This document shows positions 35,704-44,556 of a DNA stretch of 64,000 nucleotides, one piece after another. Positions within the stretch are counted from its first letter, which is position 1. Each line of letters starts with the position of its first letter. Both the position numbers and the translations under genes were made by a program. The notes beneath the pieces are model-generated. The model saw only the letters and a program-made list of their open reading frames with translations. It searched no databases and was not told the DNA's origin. The DNA comes from Geomobilimonas luticola. Lineage in GTDB: Bacteria; Desulfobacterota; Desulfuromonadia; Geobacterales; Geobacteraceae. The stretch is from positions 62,001 to 126,000 of the forward strand of contig NZ_JAHCVK010000006.1 of NCBI RefSeq assembly GCF_018476905.1. The letters are read 5' to 3'.

Positions 35704-37041
35704 CTACTTCTTGACAGGCTTTACGCCGGCCTGGTTTTTCGACCCCATGGCCAGGTAGTTGGCGGTGAAAATGTAATCATCGAGGTAATCGCGCTTGCCG
35801 TCCTTGTTCAGGTCGAAGCGGGGGGCCTTGTCCGTCCCCCTCTCCTTGAGGAACTGGCTGAATTCCGCCTCCGTCGGAGCGACACCCGGCATGACGACGG
35901 TTATGTCCGTCGGCGGCGCCACGACGACCGGCATCTCCGTAACCGCTCCATCCAGCAGCATGATAACGGTCGCGGCAAAGACCCCCTTCGCCGGCTTTGC
36001 CTCCACGACCCATGCTCCGTCGGCATCCCGACGCAGGGAAACCAGCTTGGCATCCTTCAGCGCGAAATTGGGGGCGTTTTTCGCCGTTGCCGGCACGGCC
36101 ACCCTCACCTTGACTGCCGTCACGCCGTCCGACAGGGCGACAGGAGGCTGCTGGCGGTAACTCGTCCCCTCCTCCGGCTTGAACAGTTCCTGCAGCGCCT
36201 TGGGAGTCCGCTCTCCCTTGAAATCGCGAAACTTCGCCAGGACGCCCTTTGCGACAGCCGTCTTCCGTTCGGCTGGCGCAGCGACCGGTGCAACCGGTGC
36301 AACAGGGGGCTCGGCGGCAGGCTGTCGTGGCGCGGGAGCTGCCATCGGCTCCTGGACCGGTTCCGCCGTCGGCACGGCCGGTTCCTCTTTTCGATCCTTG
36401 GCAGGTGTTGGGGCGGCAACAGTACCAGTCTGAAGGTTCAGCCAGGTCGTCTGGCCCGTGCCGACGGTTACGGGGATATTCGATGCTGTGCCTCCACCTT
36501 GGTTAGACTTGTCATCGCCGGACTTGTCTCCCGTTTTGTCATCGCCCGTCTTGTCCCCCGCTTTCTCATCACCTGTCTTATCCCCCGTTTTGTCATCGAC
36601 CGTGGTGTTTACCGGCGCCGTATAACCAATGGGTATAACCGACAGCTGCCGGCCGTCTTTGTCCACAACGGAAGCCGTTATCCCCAGGTTGCCGGTACTG
36701 CTCCCCTTGCCGGTAAAGGTGACGAAGGCCACCGGTCCGCTCCCCTTGAACGGGGTGGCGTTGACTATGGCGATGTGGACGGCTCCGACAGTATTGGGAT
36801 TTGCAGCCAGGAGCGCCGATCCGATAACGCTCCCCTTCTCCACGACCGGGCTGGCCAGAAGGTTGCTGTCATAGGTGATGGTAAAGTCCAGCGCGGCAAC
36901 CCCATCCATCGGGCTCCCGTTAATGACGAACCTGTTGGTGCCGGAAGGTGCTAGGGACAGTGTCACGGCGGCATACCCTGCCTGGGCCACTAGCAGCGAC
37001 ACAAGAACCGTCAGCATGGTGATGAGCGATCTTGATTTCAT
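35704..37041 (-). CDS. Secreted cohesin-domain protein with dockerin-like EF-hand tail
   Basis: The 445-residue product has a signal peptide (LITMLTVLVSLLVAQAGYA), then a cohesin-type beta sandwich (about 26-140; GVAALDFTITYDSNLL and VAFVTFTGKG are typical strands). A hydrophilic linker follows with degenerate repeats of DKTGD (149-178), then a Pro/Ala-rich segment. The C-terminus has a calcium-loop sequence FDLNKDGKRDYLDDY like half a dockerin. No enzymatic domain is seen. A cell-envelope or matrix attachment role is plausible. The ATG at 37041 has GTGAGG upstream; the longer open frame has no signal peptide. Confidence 0.82.
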   Translation of the reverse strand: MKSRSLITMLTVLVSLLVAQAGYAAVTLSLAPSGTNRFVINGSPMDGVAALDFTITYDSNLLASPVVEKGSVIGSALLAANPNTVGAVHIAIVNATPFKGSGPVAFVTFTGKGSSTGNLGITASVVDKDGRQLSVIPIGYTAPVNTTVDDKTGDKTGDEKAGDKTGDDKTGDKSGDDKSNQGGGTASNIPVTVGTGQTTWLNLQTGTVAAPTPAKDRKEEPAVPTAEPVQEPMAAPAPRQPAAEPPVAPVAPVAAPAERKTAVAKGVLAKFRDFKGERTPKALQELFKPEEGTSYRQQPPVALSDGVTAVKVRVAVPATAKNAPNFALKDAKLVSLRRDADGAWVVEAKPAKGVFAATVIMLLDGAVTEMPVVVAPPTDITVVMPGVAPTEAEFSQFLKERGTDKAPRFDLNKDGKRDYLDDYIFTANYLAMGSKNQAGVKPVKK

Positions 37042-37178
37042 GGCGACCTCACGAACTGTCTTGATTGGTGGAGATACTGGCGATACACCGCCTCTTCCCG
37101 TGTGCCAAAACGCCGAATCAGTATACTGCAACGGCTGCGTAAAATCCAGTATTGCGATGGGGAGACACCCGCCGGGAA

Positions 37179-38144
37179 TCACCGCCGTGACGGCAGCTCG
37201 TCCGCCCCGGTGGGAAGAGGCAATGGTGCGGCGGTGGAGGGAACGGACGCGGGATCGAAGGCCTCCACTCCCCAGGCGAGGATTTCCGTACAGGGGGCCC
37301 CGTTCAGGTCCGGGGGGGGAGACTGGCCGAGAAACCGGAGTGCCGCGAACAAGAGTCTCCAACCTTCCCGCGCCAGGTCGCGGTCCGCCAGAGAAACGGC
37401 GTTTTCCCGCTTGGAGAGTTTTGTCCCGTCCGGGTTGACGACCAGGGGGAGATGGCCGTAGACCGGCACCGGAAAACCAAGAAGCTTCTGCAGGTAGATC
37501 TGGCGGGGGGTCGACTGGAGGAGGTCGGCACCGCGCACCACCTGGTTGACGCCGCTTTCCCCATCGTCCACCACCACCGCAAGGTGGTAGGCGAAGGGGC
37601 CGTCTGCCCGCTGGATCACGAAATCGCCGCAGGACGAGGAGAGGGACTGACTGTAGTGCCCGACGAACAGGTCGTTGAACTCGATCAGTTCGTCATAGAC
37701 CTTCACCCGCCAAGCCCGCTCGGACTTGCCTTCCGGCAGGCCGTTACGGCAGATGCCCGGATAGACCAGTTCGGCGCCGTGGGGAGCCGAGGATATCCGG
37801 GCTATCTCCGAGCGGGTGCATCCACAGGAATAGGCGAGACCGGCCCCGAGCAGCTGCTCCATGGCCGACCGGTAGGCCTCCGTCCGCCGGCTCTGGTAGA
37901 CGACCTCTCCATCCCACCGGAAACCGAGGGACTCCAGGGTACGGAGTATGTCGTCGGCAATGCCGGATACCACGCGGGGGGCATCCAGGTCCTCCATCCG
38001 GAGAAGCCATTTTCCGCCAGACCGGTGCGCCATGACATAGCTCCCGAGGGCCGCCACCAGCGACCCCAGGTGAAGCGGCCCCGTGGGGGACGGGGCGAAA
38101 CGGCCGATGACGGGCACTTCGGTAATGTCGGCGGCAGGGGTCAT
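37179..38144 (-). CDS. gluQ: Glutamyl-queuosine tRNA(Asp) synthetase
   Basis: GluQRS is a truncated glutamyl-tRNA synthetase that attaches glutamate to queuosine 34 of tRNA(Asp). The 321-residue protein has RFAPSPTGPLHLGS with the HIGH-like H25-LGS, the zinc-site cysteines in YSCGCTRSE and YPGIC, and a KLSKREN catalytic loop near residue 246. It ends after the catalytic domain with no anticodon-binding domain, which separates it from GltX. Confidence 0.93.
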   Translation of the reverse strand: MTPAADITEVPVIGRFAPSPTGPLHLGSLVAALGSYVMAHRSGGKWLLRMEDLDAPRVVSGIADDILRTLESLGFRWDGEVVYQSRRTEAYRSAMEQLLGAGLAYSCGCTRSEIARISSAPHGAELVYPGICRNGLPEGKSERAWRVKVYDELIEFNDLFVGHYSQSLSSSCGDFVIQRADGPFAYHLAVVVDDGESGVNQVVRGADLLQSTPRQIYLQKLLGFPVPVYGHLPLVVNPDGTKLSKRENAVSLADRDLAREGWRLLFAALRFLGQSPPPDLNGAPCTEILAWGVEAFDPASVPSTAAPLPLPTGADELPSRR

Positions 38145-38157
38145 GAAAAGACACGTA

Positions 38158-38272
38158 TCCCCTCTCCCTCGGGGAGAGGGTCAGGGTGAGGGGTAATTGG
38201 TCGAATGCCCCCCCTCATCCGGCCGTCAGCCACCTTCTCCTTTAGGCCCATCGGGTCCTCGAGGGAGAAGGA
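38158..38272. repeat. REP-like palindromic repeats
   Basis: Two hairpin-forming units lie between gluQ and ppnP. The first is CCCTCTCCCTC-GGGGAGAGGG followed by TCAGGGTGAGGGG; the second pairs CCTTCTCC (38233-38240) with GGAGAAGG (38264-38271). The CCCTCTCC...GGAGAGGGTCAGGGTGAGGG pattern is a common dispersed intergenic repeat of many G+C-rich proteobacteria. Confidence 0.65.
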
Positions 38273-38311
38273 TTCAGCTGCAGATTGTTTCTCGGCGGGA
38301 TAGTAAGCATA

Positions 38312-38626
38312 TCACCCCAGAAACGAACAGCAGTAATCGGTGAGGGTATTCACCTTCATGGTAAAGGATGAGTTGGCCGGCACCTCGAAGGACTCTCCGC
38401 CGCCGATGCGGTCCCACAGGTCATTCCCCGGCAGCTTCACATCCAGTTCTCCAGCCAGTATCTCCATCAGCTCCGCCGCGCCGGTATTGAAGGTATATTC
38501 GCCGGGCTGCATGATGCCGAGGGTCTTCTTCGTGCCATCGGGGAAGATGACGGTGCGGCTCGTCACGGCACCGGCGAAATAGACGTTTGCTTCGCGGACT
38601 ACGGTTACGTTGGTGAATTCTGACAT
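38312..38626 (-). CDS. ppnP: Pyrimidine/purine nucleoside phosphorylase PpnP
   Basis: PpnP (formerly DUF1255, YaiE) is a small cupin that phosphorolyses several nucleosides. The 104-residue length is exact for the family. Recognisable parts are [44 protein letters not shown] and [10 protein letters not shown]. It stands alone upstream of REP-like repeats and downstream of recG by 25 bp. Confidence 0.94.
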   Translation of the reverse strand: MSEFTNVTVVREANVYFAGAVTSRTVIFPDGTKKTLGIMQPGEYTFNTGAAELMEILAGELDVKLPGNDLWDRIGGGESFEVPANSSFTMKVNTLTDYCCSFLG

Positions 38627-38651
38627 TTGTTCCTCCGTTTGATTGATTGGG

Positions 38652-40967
38652 TTATGCGATTCCCGCCAGTTCCAGCCGCCCGCCCCACCGTTTCACCAGT
38701 TCCTCCTTCAGCCGGGGATGGCGTACAAGGTCCGGGTCCTGCTCCAGAAGGGCAAACGCCTCGTGCCGGGCTTCCTCCAGCAGCCGCCCGTCCCGCAGGA
38801 TGTTGGCGACCCGGAAATCGGGGATTCCGGCCTGGCGGGTGCCGAGGAAATCGCCAGGGCCGCGGATCTCCAGGTCCGCCTCGGCGATCCTGAAGCCGTC
38901 GGTGGTCGCCTCCATCACCCGGAGCCGCTTCTCCCCGTCCTCGGAGAGCCGGCCGGGGGTGAGGAGAATACAGCTGGATTTGGCGCTCCCCCGCCCCACC
39001 CGACCGCGGAGTTGGTGGAGTTGGGAGAGGCCGAACCGCTCAGCATGCTCGATGACCATCACCGTGGCATTGGGGACGTCGATCCCCACCTCGATGACGG
39101 TGGTGGCGACGAGAACGTGGATCTCCCGGTTCTTGAAGGCGGCCATCATCCCCTCCTTCTCCTCCGGCCTGAGGCGGCCGTGGAGAAGGCCGATCTTCAA
39201 ATCGGGAAAGATATCCTGCTGGAGATGCTCCGCCATCTGGGTCGCCGCCTTCAGGTCCGACTTCTCCGTCTCCTCCACCAGGGGGTAGATGATGTAGGCC
39301 TGGCACCCCTTCCCCACCTCCTCGCGGATGGTGGCATACACCTGGGGGCGGCGGGACTCGAAGCAGATGCGGGTCTCGATGGGGGTCCGCCCGGGCGGCA
39401 GTTCGTCGATCACCGACAGGGAAAGGTCGCCGAACACCGTCATGGCCAGGGTGCGGGGGATGGGGGTGGCGGTCATGACGAGGATGTCCGGGCTCGCCCC
39501 CTTTTTCTTCAAAAGTCCCCGCTGGATGACGCCGAACCGGTGCTGCTCGTCCACGATCCCGAGGCCGAGGCGGAAGAACTCCACCCTATCCTGGATCACC
39601 GCGTGGGTGCCGATGACGATCTGGGCCGTCCCGTCCGCCACCCGGGCCAGCACCTCCGTTTTTGCCTTCCCCTTCAGGGAGGAGGTGATGAGGCTAACGG
39701 CAACCCCCAGCTGCTCGCACCAGCGGTGGGTGGTGAGGTAGTGCTGCTCGGCGAGGATCTCGGTCGGGGCCATGATGGCGACCTGGTAGCCGTTCTCCAC
39801 CGCCACCAGCGCCGCCATGAGCGCCACCAGGGTCTTACCACTCCCCACGTCACCCTGAACCAGGCGGTGCATGGGATGGGGGGCCATCATGTCCCCCTTT
39901 ATCTCGGAGAGAACCCGCCGCTGGGCGTTGGTCAGCTGGAAGGGGAGGAGCTGCAGCAGCGGCTTGGTGTACCTGTGGGTGACGGCGAAGGGAATCCCCT
40001 CCTCCAGCGCCACCCCCTGCTTCTTCAGGGCGAGCCCCAGTTCCAGGAAGAAGAACTCGTCGAAGACCAAGGTGCGGTGGGCGGGGGTCTTTCCCTCGTT
40101 CAGCGCCTCCAGCGTCGCGGCTTCCCCCGGAAAGTGCACCTCCCGCAGCGCCTCCGGCAGGGGTATCAGCCCGTTGCGGGTGACGACATCCGCCGGCAGC
40201 GGGTTCACGGCGGCAGCGGCGAAGCCGTCCACCACCTCCTTCTGCACCTTGCGCATGGTCTTCTGGTGGACCCCCTCGGTGAGGGGATAGACCGGCACGA
40301 TCCGGCCAAAGTTGAACGGGTCGCGGGCCATCACCGTCGCCAGGCTCTCCCCCTCCGCCAGCCACTCCACGTCCGGGTGGTGCACCTCCCGCTGGAAGCC
40401 GTACTGGGCCACCTCGCCGGTAAATATCCCCTTCCGTCCCGGTCGCCAGGCCTTCTTCTGCCAGGCGGGGTTGAAGTGGAACCACTTGAGGGAGATGGTG
40501 CCGCTCCCGTCGCTGACGATCGCCTCGAAAAAGCGCCGCCCGCCGCGGGTCGCCACCGTGTCGGCAGTCAGCACCTCGCCGTGGAACACCTCCGTGTGGC
40601 CGGGGCGCAACTTCCCCACCGGCCGCAGCTCGCGCCGATCCTCGTAGCGGTTGGGAAGAAGATAGAGGGCGTCCTCCACCGTGGCGATCCCCTTCTTCGC
40701 CAGCGCCTCCGCCAGCTTCGGCCCTACCCCCTTGATGAACCGGAACGGGGTGGCCAGGTTCTTCTTCTGGATACTCTCCTGGACGGGGGTCATGAGTCGG
40801 GAAACCACGTCGCGTTCGGCGACGGATGCAGCCACCCGCCGTACCACGAGCGTCCCCCCATCTCCCTTTTCCAGGGACAGGTCGTCCCCCGGCTTCAGGT
40901 CAAGCTCCTTCGCCATTTCTGCAGGGATGGTCAGGCTGTTGTTGTCGGAAAGCTTGATGATAGACAT
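38652..40967 (-). CDS. recG: ATP-dependent DNA helicase RecG with N-terminal AbrB-like domain
   Basis: RecG remodels stalled replication forks and Holliday junctions. The 771-residue protein has helicase motifs [12 protein letters not shown] (I), DEQHRFG (II), TATPIPRTL (III) and QLRGRVGRG (VI), and an OB-fold wedge domain around 150-270. The first 45 residues ([19 protein letters not shown], then [12 protein letters not shown]) look like an AbrB/SpoVT swapped-hairpin domain, which is not part of E. coli RecG (693 residues). An HhH-like [18 protein letters not shown] follows near 72-90. The ATG at 40967 begins this domain; an in-frame ATG at 41012 is an alternative. Confidence 0.93.
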   Translation of the reverse strand: MSIIKLSDNNSLTIPAEMAKELDLKPGDDLSLEKGDGGTLVVRRVAASVAERDVVSRLMTPVQESIQKKNLATPFRFIKGVGPKLAEALAKKGIATVEDALYLLPNRYEDRRELRPVGKLRPGHTEVFHGEVLTADTVATRGGRRFFEAIVSDGSGTISLKWFHFNPAWQKKAWRPGRKGIFTGEVAQYGFQREVHHPDVEWLAEGESLATVMARDPFNFGRIVPVYPLTEGVHQKTMRKVQKEVVDGFAAAAVNPLPADVVTRNGLIPLPEALREVHFPGEAATLEALNEGKTPAHRTLVFDEFFFLELGLALKKQGVALEEGIPFAVTHRYTKPLLQLLPFQLTNAQRRVLSEIKGDMMAPHPMHRLVQGDVGSGKTLVALMAALVAVENGYQVAIMAPTEILAEQHYLTTHRWCEQLGVAVSLITSSLKGKAKTEVLARVADGTAQIVIGTHAVIQDRVEFFRLGLGIVDEQHRFGVIQRGLLKKKGASPDILVMTATPIPRTLAMTVFGDLSLSVIDELPPGRTPIETRICFESRRPQVYATIREEVGKGCQAYIIYPLVEETEKSDLKAATQMAEHLQQDIFPDLKIGLLHGRLRPEEKEGMMAAFKNREIHVLVATTVIEVGIDVPNATVMVIEHAERFGLSQLHQLRGRVGRGSAKSSCILLTPGRLSEDGEKRLRVMEATTDGFRIAEADLEIRGPGDFLGTRQAGIPDFRVANILRDGRLLEEARHEAFALLEQDPDLVRHPRLKEELVKRWGGRLELAGIA

Positions 40968-41427
40968 GGGAAGCGCCGCCCCCTTCCGAAGCGGCGGGTG
41001 CAATTCTAGCATTCCTGCGGGGGATTTTGGAGAAAATTGTGCATTTGGGGTGCGATTGTCGGGGTTGAACATGTCAACACCCCTCTCCGCCCTCCTCCGG
41101 GGAAATAGTTGAGCAACTAACATGAATTATTGTTAAATCGCGTATCTTGAAGCGGTATGACGGTCCACAGTGTATCCCATAGCAATACATCTAGCCCACC
41201 TTTATGCTGCCTAAAAATATTATTTGCGCAAAAACAGGCCTACTAGTGCATGGGGCAATAATATGGATATTTGTATTGGCATACGTAATGCTACTTATCC
41301 GAAATTAATTCTTCGCATGGCAAGGCACCAGACGGTTAGTACGGCTCTTTTGGTGGACCGCTGCACCCAGTTTCGGGACGCCGCCCATTGTTGTTATGCA
41401 ATTAAACTATCATTTGAAGGAGGCGGC
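40968..41427. other. A+T-richer intergenic region before the HNH-like gene
   Basis: This 460-bp stretch, especially 41100-41330, is visibly richer in A+T than its neighbours. An open plus-strand frame from 41224 runs through into the HNH-like gene, but the good ribosome site (AAGGAGGC) is at 41417-41424, so I take the upstream part as non-coding. No clear promoter hexamer pair or terminator is seen. Confidence 0.5.
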
Positions 41428-42222
41428 ATGGGGCTGGACAAAGGTAATTCAACCCGGACAGGCGTGCATACTGAAGGCAGCGATGTTCGCAAAAAGCTCA
41501 CCCCTCTCCTTTCCCGGATGCCACCACTGTCCGTCGTCAATCCCTCCGAACTCTGTACCCTTATACCCGAACATACCCCTTCCGCCGTCATGGCCGCCTT
41601 GGCTACCCTTGTCACGGGCACCTCGGACGATGGTCCCGATTTCTCCCGTCATGCCCTGGGGATGGCGGTCGATTGTCCCGACAACACCGTCAGGCAGCTG
41701 CTCTTCTCGTTGCCAGGACTTCCCCGGGACCATATTCTCGATGACTTCCACGTCTCTAACAGGGCGGACCTGGTCGTCCAGGAACTTTGTGAAATCTACG
41801 GCAGGAAGACCATCGAATATTGGGGATACGCGACCCAGCGCCGTGCCGTGGAAAGGGCAAGACGTGGGATGAACAGGGTTGTTGCCAGCAGCCGGATCTG
41901 CTGCAGAGTCTGCGAACTGCTCGGCAGGAACTACCCCCACTCTACGCCCCGGCCGGTCAGTGCATGCCACATGATCTCGCGGAGGGCAGTTTTCTGGCGC
42001 AGGGTACGAGAGGTCCATGGCCTGACCTCTAACATCTTCTGCGACGACGCCGTCGAGCTACTGACCAGGAAACTGAGGAGCGACAGGTTCCATCACAACG
42101 ACCGGTATCTCCTCCATCTCTGCCGGGAGCATGACAAGCTTTTTGTCGGCGCCGTGGTAGGAACGGACGCCTCCTCACATCAACACGCCCCTTACACAAC
42201 CCTTGAACAATATCTGTTCTGA
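41428..42222 (+). CDS. Orphan protein with an HNH-like C-terminal domain
   Basis: I do not recognise the family. The C-terminal half of this 264-residue protein reads like a zinc-stabilised HNH fold: C159-RV-C162, then C180-H181-MIS in the place of the first catalytic His, then N224 in FHHNDRYLLHLC, and C232-RE-H235 as the second zinc pair. The N-terminal 150 residues show no known motif (one VDCPDNTVRQLLF segment is helix-like). A DNA or RNA nuclease is inferred from this spacing only. Start ATG has AAGGAGGC 4 nt upstream. It stands alone in a lower-GC patch, which suggests acquisition. Confidence 0.6.
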   Translation: MGLDKGNSTRTGVHTEGSDVRKKLTPLLSRMPPLSVVNPSELCTLIPEHTPSAVMAALATLVTGTSDDGPDFSRHALGMAVDCPDNTVRQLLFSLPGLPRDHILDDFHVSNRADLVVQELCEIYGRKTIEYWGYATQRRAVERARRGMNRVVASSRICCRVCELLGRNYPHSTPRPVSACHMISRRAVFWRRVREVHGLTSNIFCDDAVELLTRKLRSDRFHHNDRYLLHLCREHDKLFVGAVVGTDASSHQHAPYTTLEQYLF

Positions 42223-42255
42223 GAGAAGCAAATTATAATTCTTAAGCACTATCGA

Positions 42256-42345
42256 TAGTTACTCCGAAAAGTGCAAATCCGGGGCAATCCGGAGACGCAG
42301 AGTCACAGCTCCCTGAGAGGGATGGCCGGGCCACCGAAGTGACGA
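42256..42345 (+). ncRNA. GEMM-I riboswitch (cyclic dinucleotide aptamer)
   Basis: The aptamer pattern is visible end to end. P1 GTTACT (42258-42263) pairs with AGTGAC (42338-42343). GCAAA precedes a stem TCCGGG/TCCGGA capped by the GNRA loop GCAA. The core GACGCAGAGTCAC matches the GEMM consensus GACGCAAAGCCAC with two transitions. A second stem TCCCT-GAGA-GGGA leads into ATGGCCGGGCCACCGAAG, matching the conserved 3' receptor strand. GEMM-I binds c-di-GMP, and in Geobacter many bind 3',3'-cGAMP; I cannot assign the ligand by eye. It lies 62 nt upstream of a hexaheme cytochrome gene. Confidence 0.85.
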
Positions 42346-42357
42346 GCGCTTTCGCTG

Positions 42358-42394
42358 ATCCGCTTGACCGGCAAGACAAAAAGAGCGGATTTCT
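42358..42394 (+). terminator. Expression-platform terminator of the riboswitch
   Basis: ATCCGCT (42358-42364) and AGCGGAT (42384-42390) form a perfect 7-bp stem followed by TTCT, directly after the aptamer and before the ribosome site of the cytochrome gene. It probably switches transcription; the short T-tract also permits a translational mechanism. Confidence 0.6.
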
Positions 42395-42407
42395 GGAGGG
42401 AGGGGAT

Positions 42408-43655
42408 ATGGGACAAAAGGGGAGAAGACCTCTACGGCCGACACAAATCGTTTTTCTGGCAATGGTGGTTGTTCTCGGCATATATCAGGCTGCAGAAGCT
42501 TTTCATGCTGGCTGGACCGGCGACTGCGACGGCTGTCATGCCCCTTCATCTCTTGCCGATGGAACACGTGTCGGGCTAAGCCTCACCTCGAGCGAAATGT
42601 GCCTTCGCTGCCATTCCGCTGCCAAGCCCGTTGACCACCAGGTCGCTACTAATCCGATCCCCCCTCCCGGCATCCCACCTGTTTCGCTGACACCAGGAGG
42701 AGATTTTGCCTATCTACAGAAAATGTATTATTGGACTGACCAGGAAGAGGGAGGCTCTGTTAGTCCGGGAGAACGGCATGGGCACAATATCGTGGCTCCT
42801 GCATATGGTTATGCTGTCGATGTGACACTCGCATTTGCGCCAGGTGGGTCTTATCCTGCCACCGGACTTTCCTGTATCAGCTGCCATGATCCCCACGGCA
42901 ATTATCGACTTGTCGACGCCTCCGGCACCATTGTCCGGAGCGGCAACCCCATCAGCGATTCTGGGTCGTACGGCACCCCTCCCTCGGCTACAGAAGCGGT
43001 CGGAACCTATCGGATGCTGGCCGGCAAGGGCTATGGCACCAAATCTGTCGACCACACTTTCCAGTATGATCCGCCGATTGCCGTAGCGCCACGGAATTAC
43101 AACCGGCCTGAGGTCAATGTGGATACGAGAGTAGTCTACGGCAAGGGGGCCAGCGAATGGTGCCTGAACTGCCATGATGGGTTTGCGAGCCGAACACGGG
43201 GCAGCGGTCATATGCATGCAGCCGGAGCAGAACTCGGTGGAACGATCGCCGGCAATTACAATCGTTACGTCAAGACCGGTGATCTCGGTGGGAATCAATC
43301 CACTGCCTTTACATCTCTGGTCCCCTTCCAGAGCGGGGATATGACAGGTGTGCAGCAGCTTGCCGCTCTGACAACATCCCTCGAAGGACCGCGGCCGGAA
43401 GACAAAGTCACGTGCCTCACCTGCCATCGGGCGCATGCGTCGGCCTGGAACGGCATGACCAGGTGGAACACCAAGGGAAGCTTCCTGCTTGTCAATAGTG
43501 ATTATCCTGGAATAGATGCTCCCGGTAAGGGGGGCGGCAGGAATGCCGGTGGCAAGACCAGGGCCGAGTACAAAAAAGCGATGTATGATCGCGATCCGTC
43601 AAGATTTGCCGCTTTTCAGCGTTCACTTTGCAACAAATGCCACGCCAAGGACTGA
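42408..43655 (+). CDS. Hexaheme c-type cytochrome
   Basis: The 415-residue protein has a signal peptide (VFLAMVVVLGIYQAAEA) and six CxxCH heme sites at C40, C65, C156, C252, C336 and C408, each with its His four residues on. Long heme-free segments between sites two and three and four and five suggest an extended periplasmic or outer-surface cytochrome. I cannot name the ortholog. The ATG at 42408 has GGAGGGAGGGG upstream. Expression is likely set by the GEMM-I riboswitch, linking it to cyclic dinucleotide signalling. A single-gene unit ending before a hairpin at 43718. Confidence 0.92.
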   Translation: MGQKGRRPLRPTQIVFLAMVVVLGIYQAAEAFHAGWTGDCDGCHAPSSLADGTRVGLSLTSSEMCLRCHSAAKPVDHQVATNPIPPPGIPPVSLTPGGDFAYLQKMYYWTDQEEGGSVSPGERHGHNIVAPAYGYAVDVTLAFAPGGSYPATGLSCISCHDPHGNYRLVDASGTIVRSGNPISDSGSYGTPPSATEAVGTYRMLAGKGYGTKSVDHTFQYDPPIAVAPRNYNRPEVNVDTRVVYGKGASEWCLNCHDGFASRTRGSGHMHAAGAELGGTIAGNYNRYVKTGDLGGNQSTAFTSLVPFQSGDMTGVQQLAALTTSLEGPRPEDKVTCLTCHRAHASAWNGMTRWNTKGSFLLVNSDYPGIDAPGKGGGRNAGGKTRAEYKKAMYDRDPSRFAAFQRSLCNKCHAKD

Positions 43656-43708
43656 GAACGCGATGGCCGCCACCAGCCAGAATTTCCAACGTACATCCAG
43701 AGTCAGGG

Positions 43709-43744
43709 GAAAACAAAGGGGACAGGCAATTCGTGCCTGTCCCC
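43709..43744 (-). terminator. Terminator of bacterioferritin gene, shared by converging genes
   Basis: GGGGACAGGCA/TGCCTGTCCCC is a perfect 11-bp stem with a 5-nt loop between two converging genes. On the minus strand it is followed by TTTGTTTT, so it terminates the bacterioferritin transcript well; on the plus strand it may serve the cytochrome gene less efficiently. Confidence 0.8.
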
Positions 43745-43770
43745 CGGTATTTCCCCGTTGCAGAGACCTG

Positions 43771-44238
43771 TCAGTCTATCTGTTCCACCAGGTAGTTCTG
43801 GACCCCCATCTGCTTGATCTGGTCCAACTGGGCCTCGATCAGATCGATATGATCTTCTTCCTCCTTGAGAATCGACTCGAGCAGTTTGCGCGTGCCGTTG
43901 TCCCCGACTTCTCCCGCCAGCCGGATGCTTTCGTTATATCCCTTTATGGCTGACTCTTCGGCACTGTGGTCGTTCGCGTGCATCTTCGCAACCTCGGTGC
44001 CGATATGGACCTTGTTCAGGTTGGTGACGATCGGTATTCCCTCGAGGAAGAGGATGCGCGCGATGAGCTTCTCGGCATGCTTCATCTCATCGATGGACCG
44101 CTTGCGGATCATGCCATGCAGCCGCTCGTATCCCCAGTTTTCGCACATCTCCCCATGGACGAAATACTGGTTGACGGCGGTCAATTCCTCGGCCAGCCGC
44201 GCGTTCAGGTGCTCGATGACCTTCTCGTTTCCTTTCAT
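43771..44238 (-). CDS. bfr: Bacterioferritin
   Basis: Bacterioferritin stores iron in a 24-mer cage with heme between subunits. The 155-residue product begins MKGNEKVIEHLNARLAEELTAVNQYF and carries ferroxidase ligands in LAEEL, DEMKHAEKLIARILFLEG, and KEEEDHIDLIE; the heme-ligand methionine is in IDEMKHAE (near residue 52). The ATG at 44238 has GGGAGG upstream; seven further codons in frame are not family-like. It is a single gene with its own terminator. Confidence 0.95.
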   Translation of the reverse strand: MKGNEKVIEHLNARLAEELTAVNQYFVHGEMCENWGYERLHGMIRKRSIDEMKHAEKLIARILFLEGIPIVTNLNKVHIGTEVAKMHANDHSAEESAIKGYNESIRLAGEVGDNGTRKLLESILKEEEDHIDLIEAQLDQIKQMGVQNYLVEQID

Positions 44239-44556
44239 GAAAGACCTCCCTTTGTTCAATGCGTTACAGCCGTGAATGGGGCCATTCTCGCCAGCATGTT
44301 CTGGTTCATCAAGTGAAACAGACTATCGGGAAAGGTCAAGGGGAAGATGCCGTGTGGTCAGCTCATGTTTTGGTAAAAGGTATTTCATGTGCGTGAGTTG
44401 ACTTTGCGCGGATTTCTCGGCTATAGTTGCCGGGATGAAGGAGGGCGTCACTTCATGAACCATCACATAACCAGGAAGATGCACCGGCCAAAAGCCGCCG
44501 GTGATCTCCCGGGCCGTTGGGCAAAGGAAGGAAGAATAAAAAAGGAAGAAAAAGAC
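44239..44556. other. Intergenic region between bfr and brnA with a plus-strand promoter-like sequence
   Basis: TTGACT (44398-44403) is followed after 18 bp by TATAGT (44422-44427) on the plus strand, pointing into the 3' side of brnA. A small frame (44455-44682, ATG with AAGGAGGG upstream) and a 7-bp stem CACCGGC/GCCGGTG follow. The frame overlaps brnA in antisense and does not look like a protein. No other feature is evident. Confidence 0.45.

Noticed and set aside
36520-36600. Short tandem repeats that could be a CRISPR or VNTR
   Set aside because: They encode the DKTGD linker of the cohesin-domain protein. The period is that of the peptide repeat.
38643-41009. A 788-codon open frame on the plus strand
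   Set aside because: It is the complement of recG, rich in His, Gly and Leu as expected for a shadow frame in G+C-rich DNA, and has no recognisable motif. recG on the other strand has all helicase motifs.
41224-41427. N-terminal extension of the HNH-like protein
   Set aside because: The frame is open, but the strong ribosome site directly before 41428 and the A+T-rich, motif-free upstream sequence favour the later start.
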